A stretch of DNA of 64,000 bases, taken from Nocardioides sp. NBC_00368 (GTDB lineage: Bacteria > Actinomycetota > Actinomycetes > Propionibacteriales > Nocardioidaceae). The notes beneath the pieces were generated by a model. The model was not told the DNA's origin. It was given only the letters and a program-made list of their open reading frames with translations, and made no database searches. A program made the translations under genes and the position numbers. Location of the stretch: positions 64,501 through 128,500 of the forward strand of contig NZ_CP107970.1 of NCBI RefSeq assembly GCF_036090055.1. The letters run 5' to 3'. Below are positions 49,645-58,541 of the stretch, in pieces (within the stretch, counting starts at the first letter, position 1; each line of letters opens with the position of its first letter).

Positions 49645-51471
49645 CTAGGAGAGGTGGTGCACCGGCGCCAGGTTGTAGACCGGCGTCTCGATCCCCTCGA
49701 ACCGGGCCTTGAGCTGCAGCGCGAGGTAGAGCGAGTAGTGGCGCGACTGGTGCAGGTTGCCGCCGTGGAACCACAGCGCCTCCTGCTGGGTCGGCTTCCA
49801 CATGTTGCGCTGCTCGCCCTCCCACGGGCCGGGGTCCTTGGTGGTGTCGGAGCCCAGGCCCCAGCACTTGCCGACGCGATCGGCGACCTCCTGGCTGATC
49901 AGGTCGGCGGCCCAGCCGTTCATGGAGCCGTAGCCGGTGGCGTACACGACCAGGTCGGCGGGGAGCTCGGTGCCGTCCTCGAGGACGACGGACGTCGCGG
50001 TCAGGTGGGAGACCTGGCCCTGCGCGAGCTTGACCAACCCGTCGGCGACCAGCTCGGCCGAGCCCACGTCGATGTAGTAGCCCGAGCCGCGGCGCAGGTA
50101 CTTCATGAACAGCCCCGAGCCGTCGTCGCCCCAGTCGTGCCGGAACCCGGCCTTCTCCAGGCGCGCGTAGAAGTCGGCGTCGCGCTCGGCCATCTGCTGA
50201 TAGAGCGGGATCTGGAACTCGTGCATGATCCGGTAGGGGAGCGAGGCGAAGACCAGGTCGGCCTTCTCCGTGGTCATCCCGGAGGCGACCGCGCGCTCGG
50301 AGTAGAGGTCGCCCAGCCCGATGTCCATCAGGGTGTCGCTCTTCACGATGTGGGTCGAGGACCGCTGCACCATCGTCACGTCGGCGCCGTGCTCGAACAG
50401 TGCCCCGCAGATGTCGAAGGCGGAGTTGTTCGACCCGATCACGACGACCCGCTTGCCCTCGTACGCATCCGGGCCCGGGTGCTGGGAGGAGTGGTGCTGC
50501 TCGCCCTGGAAGATGTCCATGCCCGGCAGGTCGGGGATGTTCGGCTTGCCGGACATCCCGGTGGCCAGGATGAGCTGCTTCGGGTGCAGGGTGATCTCCT
50601 CCCCGCCACGCTCGACGGTGACCGTCCACTCCCCGTCCTCCTCCGAGTAGGAGGCGCTGGTGGCCGTGGTCGAGGACCAGTACGGCACCTCCATCACCTT
50701 GACGTAGGACTCCAGCCAGTCGCCGATCTTGTCCTTGGGTGCGAAGACCGGCCAGTTGTCGGGGAACTTCAGATAGGGCAGGTGGTCGTACCAGACCGGG
50801 TCGTGCAGGCACAGCGACTTGTAGCGGCCGCGCCACTGGTCACCGGGCCGCTCGTAGCGGTCGATGACGAGCGACGGCACGCCGAGCTGACGCAGCCGCG
50901 CGCCGAGCGCGATCCCGCCCTGGCCGCCACCGATGACGACCGCGTACGGCTGCTCGGTCAGGCCCAGCGTCTCCGCCTCGACCTGCCGCTTCTCGGCCCA
51001 GGTGACCCGGTCGCGGTTGACGCCGTGCTCGGCACCCTTCGGGCGACGTTCGCCGCGGGGCTCCTCGTGGCCCTTGAGCTCGTAGAGCGTGGTCAGGAAG
51101 GTCCACGCCTTGGGGCGGTCACCGTCGACCTTGAGCCGCAGCAGCCCGCGGCCACGTCCGATCGCCGTCTCGAAGGTGAACCACGCCGTGGTCACACCGT
51201 CCGCGGTCGCCTCCGGCTCCTCGAGCGCGAAGCCGGAGGGGTCGACACGTTCCAGCGTGGCCGAGAGCAGGTCGGCGACCCCGGTCGGGTCCTCGACGGT
51301 GGTGATGTTCCAGGAGAAGGCGACCAGGTCGCGCCAGAAGCTCTTGGTGGCGAACAGGCCCGCGGCCCGCGGGATGTCGCGTTCCTTCAGAGCCGCCTCG
51401 AAGTCGGCGAGCCAGGTCTGCGCCGGGCCGCTCTGCACGGCCGCGGTAGGGGGTTCGAGTGTCTGCGTCAT
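49645..51471 (-). CDS. FAD/NAD(P)H monooxygenase with N-terminal NTF2-like domain
   Basis: The 608-residue protein starts with a SnoaL/NTF2-like domain (residues about 15-135). A flavin-containing/Baeyer-Villiger-type monooxygenase core follows, with FAD motif V-V-I-G-G-G-Q-G-G near 178-186, W-R-G-R-Y near 212, and NADPH motif V-V-V-I-G-S-N-N-S-A near 360. Such enzymes oxygenate ketones, amines or sulfides. The divergent GAF regulator and the palindrome between them suggest substrate-induced expression, as in catabolic operons. Confidence 0.85.
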   Translation of the reverse strand: MTQTLEPPTAAVQSGPAQTWLADFEAALKERDIPRAAGLFATKSFWRDLVAFSWNITTVEDPTGVADLLSATLERVDPSGFALEEPEATADGVTTAWFTFETAIGRGRGLLRLKVDGDRPKAWTFLTTLYELKGHEEPRGERRPKGAEHGVNRDRVTWAEKRQVEAETLGLTEQPYAVVIGGGQGGIALGARLRQLGVPSLVIDRYERPGDQWRGRYKSLCLHDPVWYDHLPYLKFPDNWPVFAPKDKIGDWLESYVKVMEVPYWSSTTATSASYSEEDGEWTVTVERGGEEITLHPKQLILATGMSGKPNIPDLPGMDIFQGEQHHSSQHPGPDAYEGKRVVVIGSNNSAFDICGALFEHGADVTMVQRSSTHIVKSDTLMDIGLGDLYSERAVASGMTTEKADLVFASLPYRIMHEFQIPLYQQMAERDADFYARLEKAGFRHDWGDDGSGLFMKYLRRGSGYYIDVGSAELVADGLVKLAQGQVSHLTATSVVLEDGTELPADLVVYATGYGSMNGWAADLISQEVADRVGKCWGLGSDTTKDPGPWEGEQRNMWKPTQQEALWFHGGNLHQSRHYSLYLALQLKARFEGIETPVYNLAPVHHLS

Positions 51472-51510
51472 GCCTCCAGCACACCGCCACGCGGGCGCGG
51501 GAGAAAGGGT

Positions 51511-51524
51511 TGCAACGGATTGCA
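51511..51524. promoter_or_regulatory. Inverted-repeat operator between monooxygenase and GAF regulator
   Basis: TGCAA-CGGA-TTGCA is a perfect 5-bp inverted repeat with a four-base spacer, 40 bases upstream of the monooxygenase and 54 upstream of the regulator. It is a likely binding site for the divergently encoded regulator. Confidence 0.5.
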
Positions 51525-51577
51525 TGTGGCGCGGGTCACAGCGAGCACCTACCCTCGGAGTCGGAGGTGGACGCCAG

Positions 51578-52777
51578 ATGACAGCGACCGGAGCAGTGCC
51601 GGCGGGAGCAGACCTGCCGCGCCTCGCCCGCGACCTCGTACGCGTCCACGACGCCGTCCTGTCCGGCGGTCGCCCGCCCAGCACGCCCCGGATCCTGGTC
51701 GAGCGCTCCTGGCGCCGGGTGATGAGCATGGGCCTGGAGCCCGGCAGCAGCAACGGCAGACGTACGCCGTCGGCCGCCGAGTGCGCGGCCAGGAGAGCGC
51801 GCTCGCCGCTGGCGACGGTGATCGGCGACCTGCGCGCGGTGCTGACCTCGGCGGCGGACGCCGCGACGTACCTGATGGTGGTCACCGACGCCGAGGGCGT
51901 GGTGCTGTGGCGCGAGGGCTCGGCGCGGGTGCTCAAGATCGCCGACCAGCTCGGCTTCGTCGAGGGCGCGCTGTGGACCGAGCGCGCGGTCGGCACCAAC
52001 GCCATCGGCACCGCGCTGGCCGAGGCGGCACCGGTCGAGCTCTTCTCCGCGGAGCACTTCGAGCAGGCCCAGCATCCGTGGTACTGCACGGCCGCGCCGA
52101 TCCACGACCCCCGCACCGGAGCACTGCTCGGTGTGGTCGACGTCAGCGGGCCCGCGCTGACCCTGCACCCGGCGATCGGTGCCCTGGTCGAGAGCGCGGT
52201 GCGCCTGGCCGAGATGAGCCTGTGGCGCCACCACCAGGAGTGGCTCGAGCGGCTGCGCCGAGAGACCGACCACGTCGTCTCCGCCGTCGAGGGCCCGCTG
52301 CTGGTCGTCGACGACGACGGCTGGGTCGCCCACCACGCCGGGATGGCCGCCCGCGACCGGATCGCGGCACCTCGGCAGGACAAGATGCTGACCGTCCCGG
52401 GCCTGGGCCTGTGCCTGCCCGAGCGGGTCGGCGAACGCGGCTGGCTGGTCCGGCCCACCTCCGCGGGCTCGGGAAGCCTGACCGCCCGGCTCGATCCCGA
52501 CGGCACCCTCGAGGTCGTCTCCGAGTCGGGCAGCTGGCGCACGACGCTGACCCGCCGCCACGTCGAGATCCTCACCCTCGTCGACGCCGCCGGTCCCACG
52601 GGCCTCACCGCCCGCGGGCTCAGCGAGGCCGTCTTCGGCGACGCCGAGCACATCGTCACCGTGCGAGCGGAGGTCTCCCGGCTGCGCCGCTCGATCGGCG
52701 CGCTCGTCTCGACCAACCCCTACCGGTTGGCTGACGGGGTGACGCTCACCCGCGGCACGAATCCGCGGCATGAATAG
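51578..52777 (+). CDS. GAF-domain transcriptional regulator
   Basis: The 399-residue regulator has an N-terminal segment typical of AcoR-like activators (R-I-L-V-E-R-S-W-R-R-V-M-S-M-G-L-E-P) and a GAF sensor domain (about 75-215, with A-V-G-T-N-A-I-G-T-A-L). The AAA+ module of sigma-54 activators is missing. A winged-helix-like C-terminus (L-T-R-R-H-V-E-I-L-T-L-V...V-R-A-E-V-S-R-L-R) replaces it. It diverges from the monooxygenase, its probable target. The ATG follows GGAGGTGG. Confidence 0.82.
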   Translation: MTATGAVPAGADLPRLARDLVRVHDAVLSGGRPPSTPRILVERSWRRVMSMGLEPGSSNGRRTPSAAECAARRARSPLATVIGDLRAVLTSAADAATYLMVVTDAEGVVLWREGSARVLKIADQLGFVEGALWTERAVGTNAIGTALAEAAPVELFSAEHFEQAQHPWYCTAAPIHDPRTGALLGVVDVSGPALTLHPAIGALVESAVRLAEMSLWRHHQEWLERLRRETDHVVSAVEGPLLVVDDDGWVAHHAGMAARDRIAAPRQDKMLTVPGLGLCLPERVGERGWLVRPTSAGSGSLTARLDPDGTLEVVSESGSWRTTLTRRHVEILTLVDAAGPTGLTARGLSEAVFGDAEHIVTVRAEVSRLRRSIGALVSTNPYRLADGVTLTRGTNPRHE

Positions 52778-52881
52778 GGGATGACCCCGAGCCGACCCTT
52801 GCCGATCAGCCCCAGGTCGTACGCCGGGATCAGCCCCCAGCCCGATGTGGGCTGACGCCTCGCGACGAGAGGCTCTGAGGC

Positions 52882-53592
52882 ATGACACAGACCTCTGTTC
52901 CCACGATGACGGCCGCCGCCCGAGCGGTGGGCCTGACCAAGACCTATGGCAAGGGTGCCACCGAGGTGCACGCGCTGCGCGGGGTCGACCTCGAGATCCG
53001 CCGTGGTGCGTTCACCGCGATCATGGGCCCGAGCGGCTCGGGCAAGTCGACGCTGATGCACTGCCTGGCCGGGCTGGACCGCCCGACCTCGGGTGAGGTG
53101 GTGGTCGCGGGCCAGCCGCTGGAGAACCTCAACGACGACCAGCTGACCGTCTTCCGCCGGGAGAACGTCGGCTTCGTCTTCCAGGCGTTCAACCTGCTGC
53201 CGATGCTGACCGCCGGGCAGAACATCCAGCTGCCGCTGGAGCTGGCCGGCAAGCGGGTGACCGACGAGACGCGCGCGCGGGCGCAGATGATCGCGGACAC
53301 CCTCGGCATCGGCAAGCGCCTGGGCCACAAGCCCTCCGAGCTCTCCGGCGGCCAGCAGCAGCGGGTGGCGATCGCCCGCGCGCTGGTCACCCAGCCCACG
53401 ATCCTGTTCGCCGACGAGCCCACCGGAAACCTCGACTCCGAGACCTCGGCCGAGGTGCTCGACCATCTCCGCCGCAGCGTCCGCGAGCTCGGCCAGACCG
53501 TGGTCATGGTGACCCACGAGGCCTCCGCGGCTGCGTACGCCGACGAGATCGTCACCGTGAAGGACGGACACATCGAAGGGGTGACGCGCTGA
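52882..53592 (+). CDS. ABC transporter ATPase (MacB/LolD type)
   Basis: The 236-residue ATPase has Walker A G-P-S-G-S-G-K-S-T, signature L-S-G-G-Q-Q-Q-R, Walker B I-L-F-A-D-E-P, the T-G-N-L-D motif and an H-loop M-V-T-H-E, characteristic of MacB/FtsE-like systems. It partners with the FtsX-like permease whose ATG shares one base with its stop. These mechanotransmission systems export peptides or lipids, or drive envelope enzymes, often giving antibiotic resistance. Confidence 0.9.
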   Translation: MTQTSVPTMTAAARAVGLTKTYGKGATEVHALRGVDLEIRRGAFTAIMGPSGSGKSTLMHCLAGLDRPTSGEVVVAGQPLENLNDDQLTVFRRENVGFVFQAFNLLPMLTAGQNIQLPLELAGKRVTDETRARAQMIADTLGIGKRLGHKPSELSGGQQQRVAIARALVTQPTILFADEPTGNLDSETSAEVLDHLRRSVRELGQTVVMVTHEASAAAYADEIVTVKDGHIEGVTR

Positions 53593-55976
53593 TGCGGACG
53601 GTGTTGTTCGCATCCCTGCGAACCTACGCCCGCCGATACGCCGCGGCCGTCGTGGCGGTCGTCGCCGCGGTCGCGCTGATCGTGGTCACCAACGCGCTGA
53701 CCTCGGCGACGAAGTCAGGCCTCTTCGCGGGCATCGACGCGCCGTTCCGGAACGCGGTGGGCGCGGTCGACCTCCCCTCCGAGGAGGTCACCGAGAAGTA
53801 CGTCGAGAAGGGCGGCTGGGCGCTGGCGATGTCGATGCAGCCGGTCCGCACCGACACGACCATGCTCGGCCAGGACATCATGGTCGGCGCGGTCTCCACC
53901 GAGAAGCGCTGGCAGTGGCAGGAGCTCGAGGAGGGCCGGTTCCCGACCCGTGCCGGCGAGGCCGTCGTCGACGCCAACGCCGCCAAGACCAACAAGGTCG
54001 CCATCGGCGACACGCTGAAGGTCGGCAGCGGGAAGACGGCGGTCGAGACGACCGTGGTCGGCCTGGTGGACGCTCCGTCGATGTGGTCCTCGCCGATCTA
54101 CGTCACCTGGCCCGAGATGCAGGGCTGGAACGACCAGTACGTCCAGGCCGTGATGACCGCCGGCACCGGCGACACGGCCGACAAGTGGCTGGACACCGAC
54201 GACTACCTCACCGAGCTGCAGACCCAGCTCAACAAGGAGGTCAACATCGTCGCGTACATGGTCCTGATCTTCGCCTTCATCGCCCTGTTCGTCTCCGTGC
54301 TGGTGATCACCAACACCTTCTCGATCCTGTTCGCCCAGCGGATGCGCGACTTCGCGCTGCTGCGGGCGATGGGCGCGACGAAGCGCCAGGTCCTGAGGTC
54401 GGTACGCCGCGAGGCGCTCGCGCTCGGCCTGCTCGCCTCGCTGCTCGGCCTGGTCGTGGGCGCCGTCCTCGGCTGGGGGATCGTCGCGGTGGTGCGGCAG
54501 CTCGCCGAGACCGCGCCGCTGGGCGACGTCTCCCTGGAGTGGCCGTGGCTCCTCAGCGCCTTCGTCCTCGGCACCCTCACCACGCTGGTCGCCTCCTGGC
54601 TGCCCACCCGCCGCCTGATGCGGCTCAGCCCGCTGGCCGCGCTGCGTCCCCAGGAGGGCTTCGACGTACGCGGCGCCGGCATGTTCCGGCTCGGGCTGGG
54701 CGGGCTCGCGACGCTGGCCGGCATCGCGATCATCTTCCTGGCCGTCGGCTGGGACGACGCGCAGACCGGGATGCTGATCGTGCTGGTCGGATGCGGGGTC
54801 ACGTTCATCGGCGTGATGCTCCTCGGACCGGCGCTGGTGCCCGGTCTGGTACGGCTGGCCGGGTCGGCCCTGGCACGGGTCGCCGGATCGCCGGCGAAGT
54901 TGGCCGCGGCCAACGCCGGACGCAACCCGAAGCGCACCGCGGCCACCGCCGCATCGCTCCTGGTCGGCGTCACGCTCACCACCGGCGTACTCACCGGGAT
55001 GAACACCATCCGGGCCGCCACCTTGGACGAGATGGCCGCGCAGCACCCGATCGACATCGCGCTGCAGGCGGAGTCCGAGCCGCTGGCCGACTCGGTCCTC
55101 GGAGACGCGAAGGCGGTCCCGGGCGTCGCGGACGCGGTCGCCGTTCCAGGTGCGCTGGCCTCGGTCGAGGCCGACGGCAAGCCCGTCCCGGTGCCGGTCG
55201 TGGCCCCGCCCGCGGGCGACATCGCGCTGAAGGACCTCAGCGTGAAGCCGGGCACGATGGTGCTCTCGCCGGTCGCCGCCTCGGCCTTCGTGGAGGACTC
55301 CTTCGAGGCCTCGGGGGAGAAGATCGAGCTGGTCGTCGGTGACCGGAAGGCCACCGTGACCCTGGACGTACGCGAGATCGACGGTGCGCCGCAGATCTCC
55401 GCCGCCACGCTGCGCGCGCTGACCGCCGACCCGCAGACGTACGCCGTCTGGGTCCGGGCCGATGCCGGAGCCGACCCGGAGGACCTGGCCGGGGCGCTCG
55501 GGGTGCTCGCTCCGGACGCCGAGCTGATCAACGGCAAGGGTCAGCGGGCCTGGGTCGAGCTCCAGCTGGACGTGTTCACCTGGGCCGTGATCGGGCTGCT
55601 CGCGATCTCGGTGCTGATCGCGCTGGCTGGCATCGCCAACACGCTGGGCCTCTCGGTGCTCGAGCGTGGTCGTGAGCACGCGCTGCTGCGGGCCCTGGGC
55701 CTGACCAAGCGTCAGCTGCGACGGACGTTGGCCGCCGAGGCGGTGCTGCTCTCCGCGGTCGCCGCCGTGGTCGGCACCGCGCTGGGCGTCTTCTTCGCCT
55801 GGGGCGGCAGCGAGATCCTCATCGGCGACATGCTGCCCGACGCCAGCTTCGACCCGCCGGTGCTGCAGCTGATCGGCGTCGTGATCGTCGCCGGCGTGGC
55901 GGGCCTGGTCTCCTGCGTGGTGCCCTCCAAGCGGGCGACCAGGGTCAGCCCGGCGGAGGGACTCGCGCTGGACTGA
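53592..55976 (+). CDS. FtsX-like ABC permease
   Basis: The 794-residue protein has an N-terminal transmembrane helix and a first extracellular domain (about 40-215). Three helices carrying the first FtsX domain (L-R-A-M-G-A-T-K-R-Q-V) follow, then a central pair of helices, a second extracellular domain, and a final FtsX domain (L-R-A-L-G-L-T-K-R-Q-L-R-R-T). The duplicated FtsX architecture is typical of actinobacterial MacB-type exporters. It is coupled to the upstream ATPase. The substrate is unknown. Confidence 0.9.
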   Translation: MRTVLFASLRTYARRYAAAVVAVVAAVALIVVTNALTSATKSGLFAGIDAPFRNAVGAVDLPSEEVTEKYVEKGGWALAMSMQPVRTDTTMLGQDIMVGAVSTEKRWQWQELEEGRFPTRAGEAVVDANAAKTNKVAIGDTLKVGSGKTAVETTVVGLVDAPSMWSSPIYVTWPEMQGWNDQYVQAVMTAGTGDTADKWLDTDDYLTELQTQLNKEVNIVAYMVLIFAFIALFVSVLVITNTFSILFAQRMRDFALLRAMGATKRQVLRSVRREALALGLLASLLGLVVGAVLGWGIVAVVRQLAETAPLGDVSLEWPWLLSAFVLGTLTTLVASWLPTRRLMRLSPLAALRPQEGFDVRGAGMFRLGLGGLATLAGIAIIFLAVGWDDAQTGMLIVLVGCGVTFIGVMLLGPALVPGLVRLAGSALARVAGSPAKLAAANAGRNPKRTAATAASLLVGVTLTTGVLTGMNTIRAATLDEMAAQHPIDIALQAESEPLADSVLGDAKAVPGVADAVAVPGALASVEADGKPVPVPVVAPPAGDIALKDLSVKPGTMVLSPVAASAFVEDSFEASGEKIELVVGDRKATVTLDVREIDGAPQISAATLRALTADPQTYAVWVRADAGADPEDLAGALGVLAPDAELINGKGQRAWVELQLDVFTWAVIGLLAISVLIALAGIANTLGLSVLERGREHALLRALGLTKRQLRRTLAAEAVLLSAVAAVVGTALGVFFAWGGSEILIGDMLPDASFDPPVLQLIGVVIVAGVAGLVSCVVPSKRATRVSPAEGLALD

Positions 55977-56000
55977 CCCCGGTCGGGACCGCTCGGTCGA

Positions 56001-56933
56001 TCAGACCTCCGCGTGCTCCTGCTGCTCCTCCTCGGGAGCGGTGGAGCGCGCGGAGGCGATCAGGCTGGTGGTGACCGTGACGGCGAGGATGCCGACGATG
56101 ATCACCAGGGAGAGCCAGGTCGGCACGACCGGGACGCCGTCCCAGTGGCCGTGGGCCCAGTGCAGGCCGAGCTTCACGCCGATGAAGGCGAGGATCGCGG
56201 CCAGACCGTAGGAGAGGTGGACCAGCTTGGACAGCGCGCCCTCGAGCACGAAGTAGAGGGCTCGCAGGCCGAGCAGGGCGAACGCGTTGGTGGCGAAGAC
56301 CAGGTAGGGGTCGCCGGTGATGCCGTAGACCGCCGGCACCGAGTCGACCGCGAAGATGATGTCGGTGGCGAAGATAGCGAGCACCACGATGGCCATCGGC
56401 TTCAGGCCGATCTTGCGGCCGATGCGTACGGCCAGCATCTCCTCGGGGTCGACCTTCTGGTCGTGGCCCTGGAGCGCCTCGACGAAGAGCTTCACGGCGG
56501 TGACCAGCAGGATCGCGCCGAAGATCAGGAAGACGATGTCCCACTGGGACAGTGCGGCGGCGCCCAGCGCGATGAAGATGCCGCGCAGCACGAGCGCGCC
56601 GACGATGCCGAAGAGCAGCACCTTCTGCTGCAGGTGGCGTGGCACCGCGAAGGCCGCGAGCAGCAGCATGAACACGAACAGGTTGTCGACGCTGAGCGAC
56701 TTCTCGACGATGTAGCCGGTGTAGTACTCGAATCCGGTCTGGCTGCCGTGGGCGTTCCAGACCCAGACGCCGAAGGCGAGCGGGAGCGCGACGTAGAAGA
56801 CCGACCAGCCGATGGCCTCCTTCATGGAGACGTCGTGGGGCTTGCGGGTCAGGACGAAGTCGAGGGCGATCAGCACCACGACGGCGGCGATGGTGACGGC
56901 CCACAAAGTGGGCGTGGCGATGGTATCGAGCAT
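56001..56933 (-). CDS. TerC/Alx-family membrane protein (probable Mn exporter)
   Basis: The 310-residue protein has about nine hydrophobic helices and the TerC hallmarks E-K-S-L-S-V-D-N-L-F-V-F near 78-89 and A-I-F-A-T-D-I-I-F-A-V-D-S-V-P-A near 187-202. Their acidic residues probably bind metal in the membrane. Family members are linked to manganese export and to metal loading of exported enzymes. The leader contains a probable yybP-ykoY riboswitch (56967-57060), which fits manganese control. The ATG at 56933 has a weak ribosome site, consistent with leader regulation. Confidence 0.88.
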   Translation of the reverse strand: MLDTIATPTLWAVTIAAVVVLIALDFVLTRKPHDVSMKEAIGWSVFYVALPLAFGVWVWNAHGSQTGFEYYTGYIVEKSLSVDNLFVFMLLLAAFAVPRHLQQKVLLFGIVGALVLRGIFIALGAAALSQWDIVFLIFGAILLVTAVKLFVEALQGHDQKVDPEEMLAVRIGRKIGLKPMAIVVLAIFATDIIFAVDSVPAVYGITGDPYLVFATNAFALLGLRALYFVLEGALSKLVHLSYGLAAILAFIGVKLGLHWAHGHWDGVPVVPTWLSLVIIVGILAVTVTTSLIASARSTAPEEEQQEHAEV

Positions 56934-56966
56934 GCGGGTTCCTCAGGCGTGTCGATGAACGTCTGA

Positions 56967-57060
56967 GGTCTCCCTCACCCCGGATCGGGGCGCCATTCCG
57001 GGACGGTGTCGGCACCGACGTACTGACCGGAATGAGCTTGGTGAGGTACTCCCCTCGGGG
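56967..57060 (-). ncRNA. Probable yybP-ykoY manganese riboswitch in the terC leader
   Basis: On the minus strand the leader has GGGGAGTA (57054-57047) and CCTCACC. About 60 bases later comes GGTGAGGGAGACC (56979-56967), a strand complementary to CCTCACC followed by the conserved GAGACC. These are the signature ends of the Mn-sensing yybP-ykoY RNA, which commonly precedes terC genes. A stem CCTCAG...CTGAGG follows just before the ATG and could hide the ribosome site. Boundaries are approximate. Confidence 0.65.
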
Positions 57061-57134
57061 TGAAGCGTATCGGTAGCGCCGAACGAGTGTGCAAATCGTG
57101 GCCAAGGACGACGGCCGGACGACACAATGGCGCG

Positions 57135-58517
57135 ATGACGACGGAGTCACAGCCTGCCCTGCTCGACGACCTCTCCGCCAGCGTCTCCGAGGTGGTGACC
57201 GACGAGCTCTCGCTGCTGGCGGCCTCGACCGACCGGTCCGGATCGGTCGCGGACGGTCTCCCGACGGCGGTGGTGAGAGCCCATAGCGTCGCTGACGTCC
57301 AGGCGGCGATGCGGGTTGCCTCGGCGCACCGGGTGCCGGTCGTCCCGCGCGGCACCGGCACGGGGCTGGCCGGGGGAGCGGTCGCCGGCACCGGCCACCT
57401 CGTCGTCGACCTCTCCGCGATGGACCGGATCCTCGAGCTCGACCCGGTCGACGAGCTCGCGGTCGTCGAGCCCGGTGTGCTCACCGCGCGGCTCGACGCG
57501 GCCGCCGCCGAGGTGGGGCTGAGGTTCGCACCCGATCCGGCCTCCGCGGCGATCTGCTCGATCGGCGGCAACGTCGCGACCAACGCCGGCGGGCTGCGGT
57601 GCGTGAAGTACGGCGTCACCCGGGAGGCGGTCCTGGGCCTCGACGTCGTGCTCGCCGACGGCACCCTGATCCACACTGGCCGCCGCACCATGAAGGGCGT
57701 CGCCGGGCTCGACCTCACCGCCCTCTTCGTCGGCTCCGAGGGCACCCTGGGCATCGTCGTCGGCGCGACCCTGCGGCTCCGGCCACGGCCGGTCTCCACG
57801 CTGACGGCTTCTGCTGCGTACGCCTCGGTGGCAGCGGCCGCTCGCGCCTGCGCCGAGATCGCCGCCGCCCGTCGGGTGCCGTCGATGCTGGAGCTCATCG
57901 ACCGGCGCTGCCTCGAGGCGATCGACCGGTTCGCGGGCACCTCCTACGCCTCCCGCGGTGATGCCCTGGTGATCGCCCAGGCCGACGGGCCCGCGGCGGA
58001 GTCCGAGATCGAGGCGATCGCGGCGGTCCTCGGCAAGGAGGCGACCTGGATCGAGCAGGGTGTCGACGAGGAGTCCTCCGACCGCCTCGTCGCGACCCGT
58101 CGTCAGGTCCTGCCGGCCATCGAGGCGGAGGGCGCCTTCTTCATCGAGGACATCTGCGTGCCCCGGTCCCGGCTCGCCGAGGCGGTCGAGCGGATCTCCG
58201 AGATCGCGGACAGGCACGGCGTACGCCTCTACACCCTCGCCCACGCCGGCGACGGCAACCTGCACCCGGTCATCGGCTGGAACCCTGCGCCCGGCGACGT
58301 CCCCGGCGCCATGCCGCCGGCGGAGACCCTCGCCGGGGACGAGATCTTCGGGCTCGCCCTCGAGCTCGGTGGCACCACCACCGGCGAGCACGGCGTCGGC
58401 CGGCTCAAGCGCAGGTGGCTCGAGCCCGAGGTCGGCGCCGGCTCGATCGACGTCCAGCACCGGATCAAGGCGGCCCTGGACCCGCTGGGGATTCTCAATC
58501 CGGGTGTCGGGTTCTGA
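57135..58517 (+). CDS. FAD-linked oxidase, glycolate/D-lactate oxidase GlcD type
   Basis: The 460-residue enzyme has the PCMH FAD-binding motif P-R-G-T-G-T-G-L-A-G-G near 70-80, S-I-G-G-N-V-A-T-N-A-G-G-L near 140-152, and a C-terminal H-A-G-D-G-N-L-H-P that binds the 2-hydroxyacid. It oxidises D-lactate, glycolate or a related hydroxyacid. GlcE/GlcF partners are absent, so it works alone or with another acceptor. It diverges from the terC leader. Confidence 0.87.
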   Translation: MTTESQPALLDDLSASVSEVVTDELSLLAASTDRSGSVADGLPTAVVRAHSVADVQAAMRVASAHRVPVVPRGTGTGLAGGAVAGTGHLVVDLSAMDRILELDPVDELAVVEPGVLTARLDAAAAEVGLRFAPDPASAAICSIGGNVATNAGGLRCVKYGVTREAVLGLDVVLADGTLIHTGRRTMKGVAGLDLTALFVGSEGTLGIVVGATLRLRPRPVSTLTASAAYASVAAAARACAEIAAARRVPSMLELIDRRCLEAIDRFAGTSYASRGDALVIAQADGPAAESEIEAIAAVLGKEATWIEQGVDEESSDRLVATRRQVLPAIEAEGAFFIEDICVPRSRLAEAVERISEIADRHGVRLYTLAHAGDGNLHPVIGWNPAPGDVPGAMPPAETLAGDEIFGLALELGGTTTGEHGVGRLKRRWLEPEVGAGSIDVQHRIKAALDPLGILNPGVGF

Positions 58518-58541
58518 CCAGTCGCATGACACCCTTTACCC

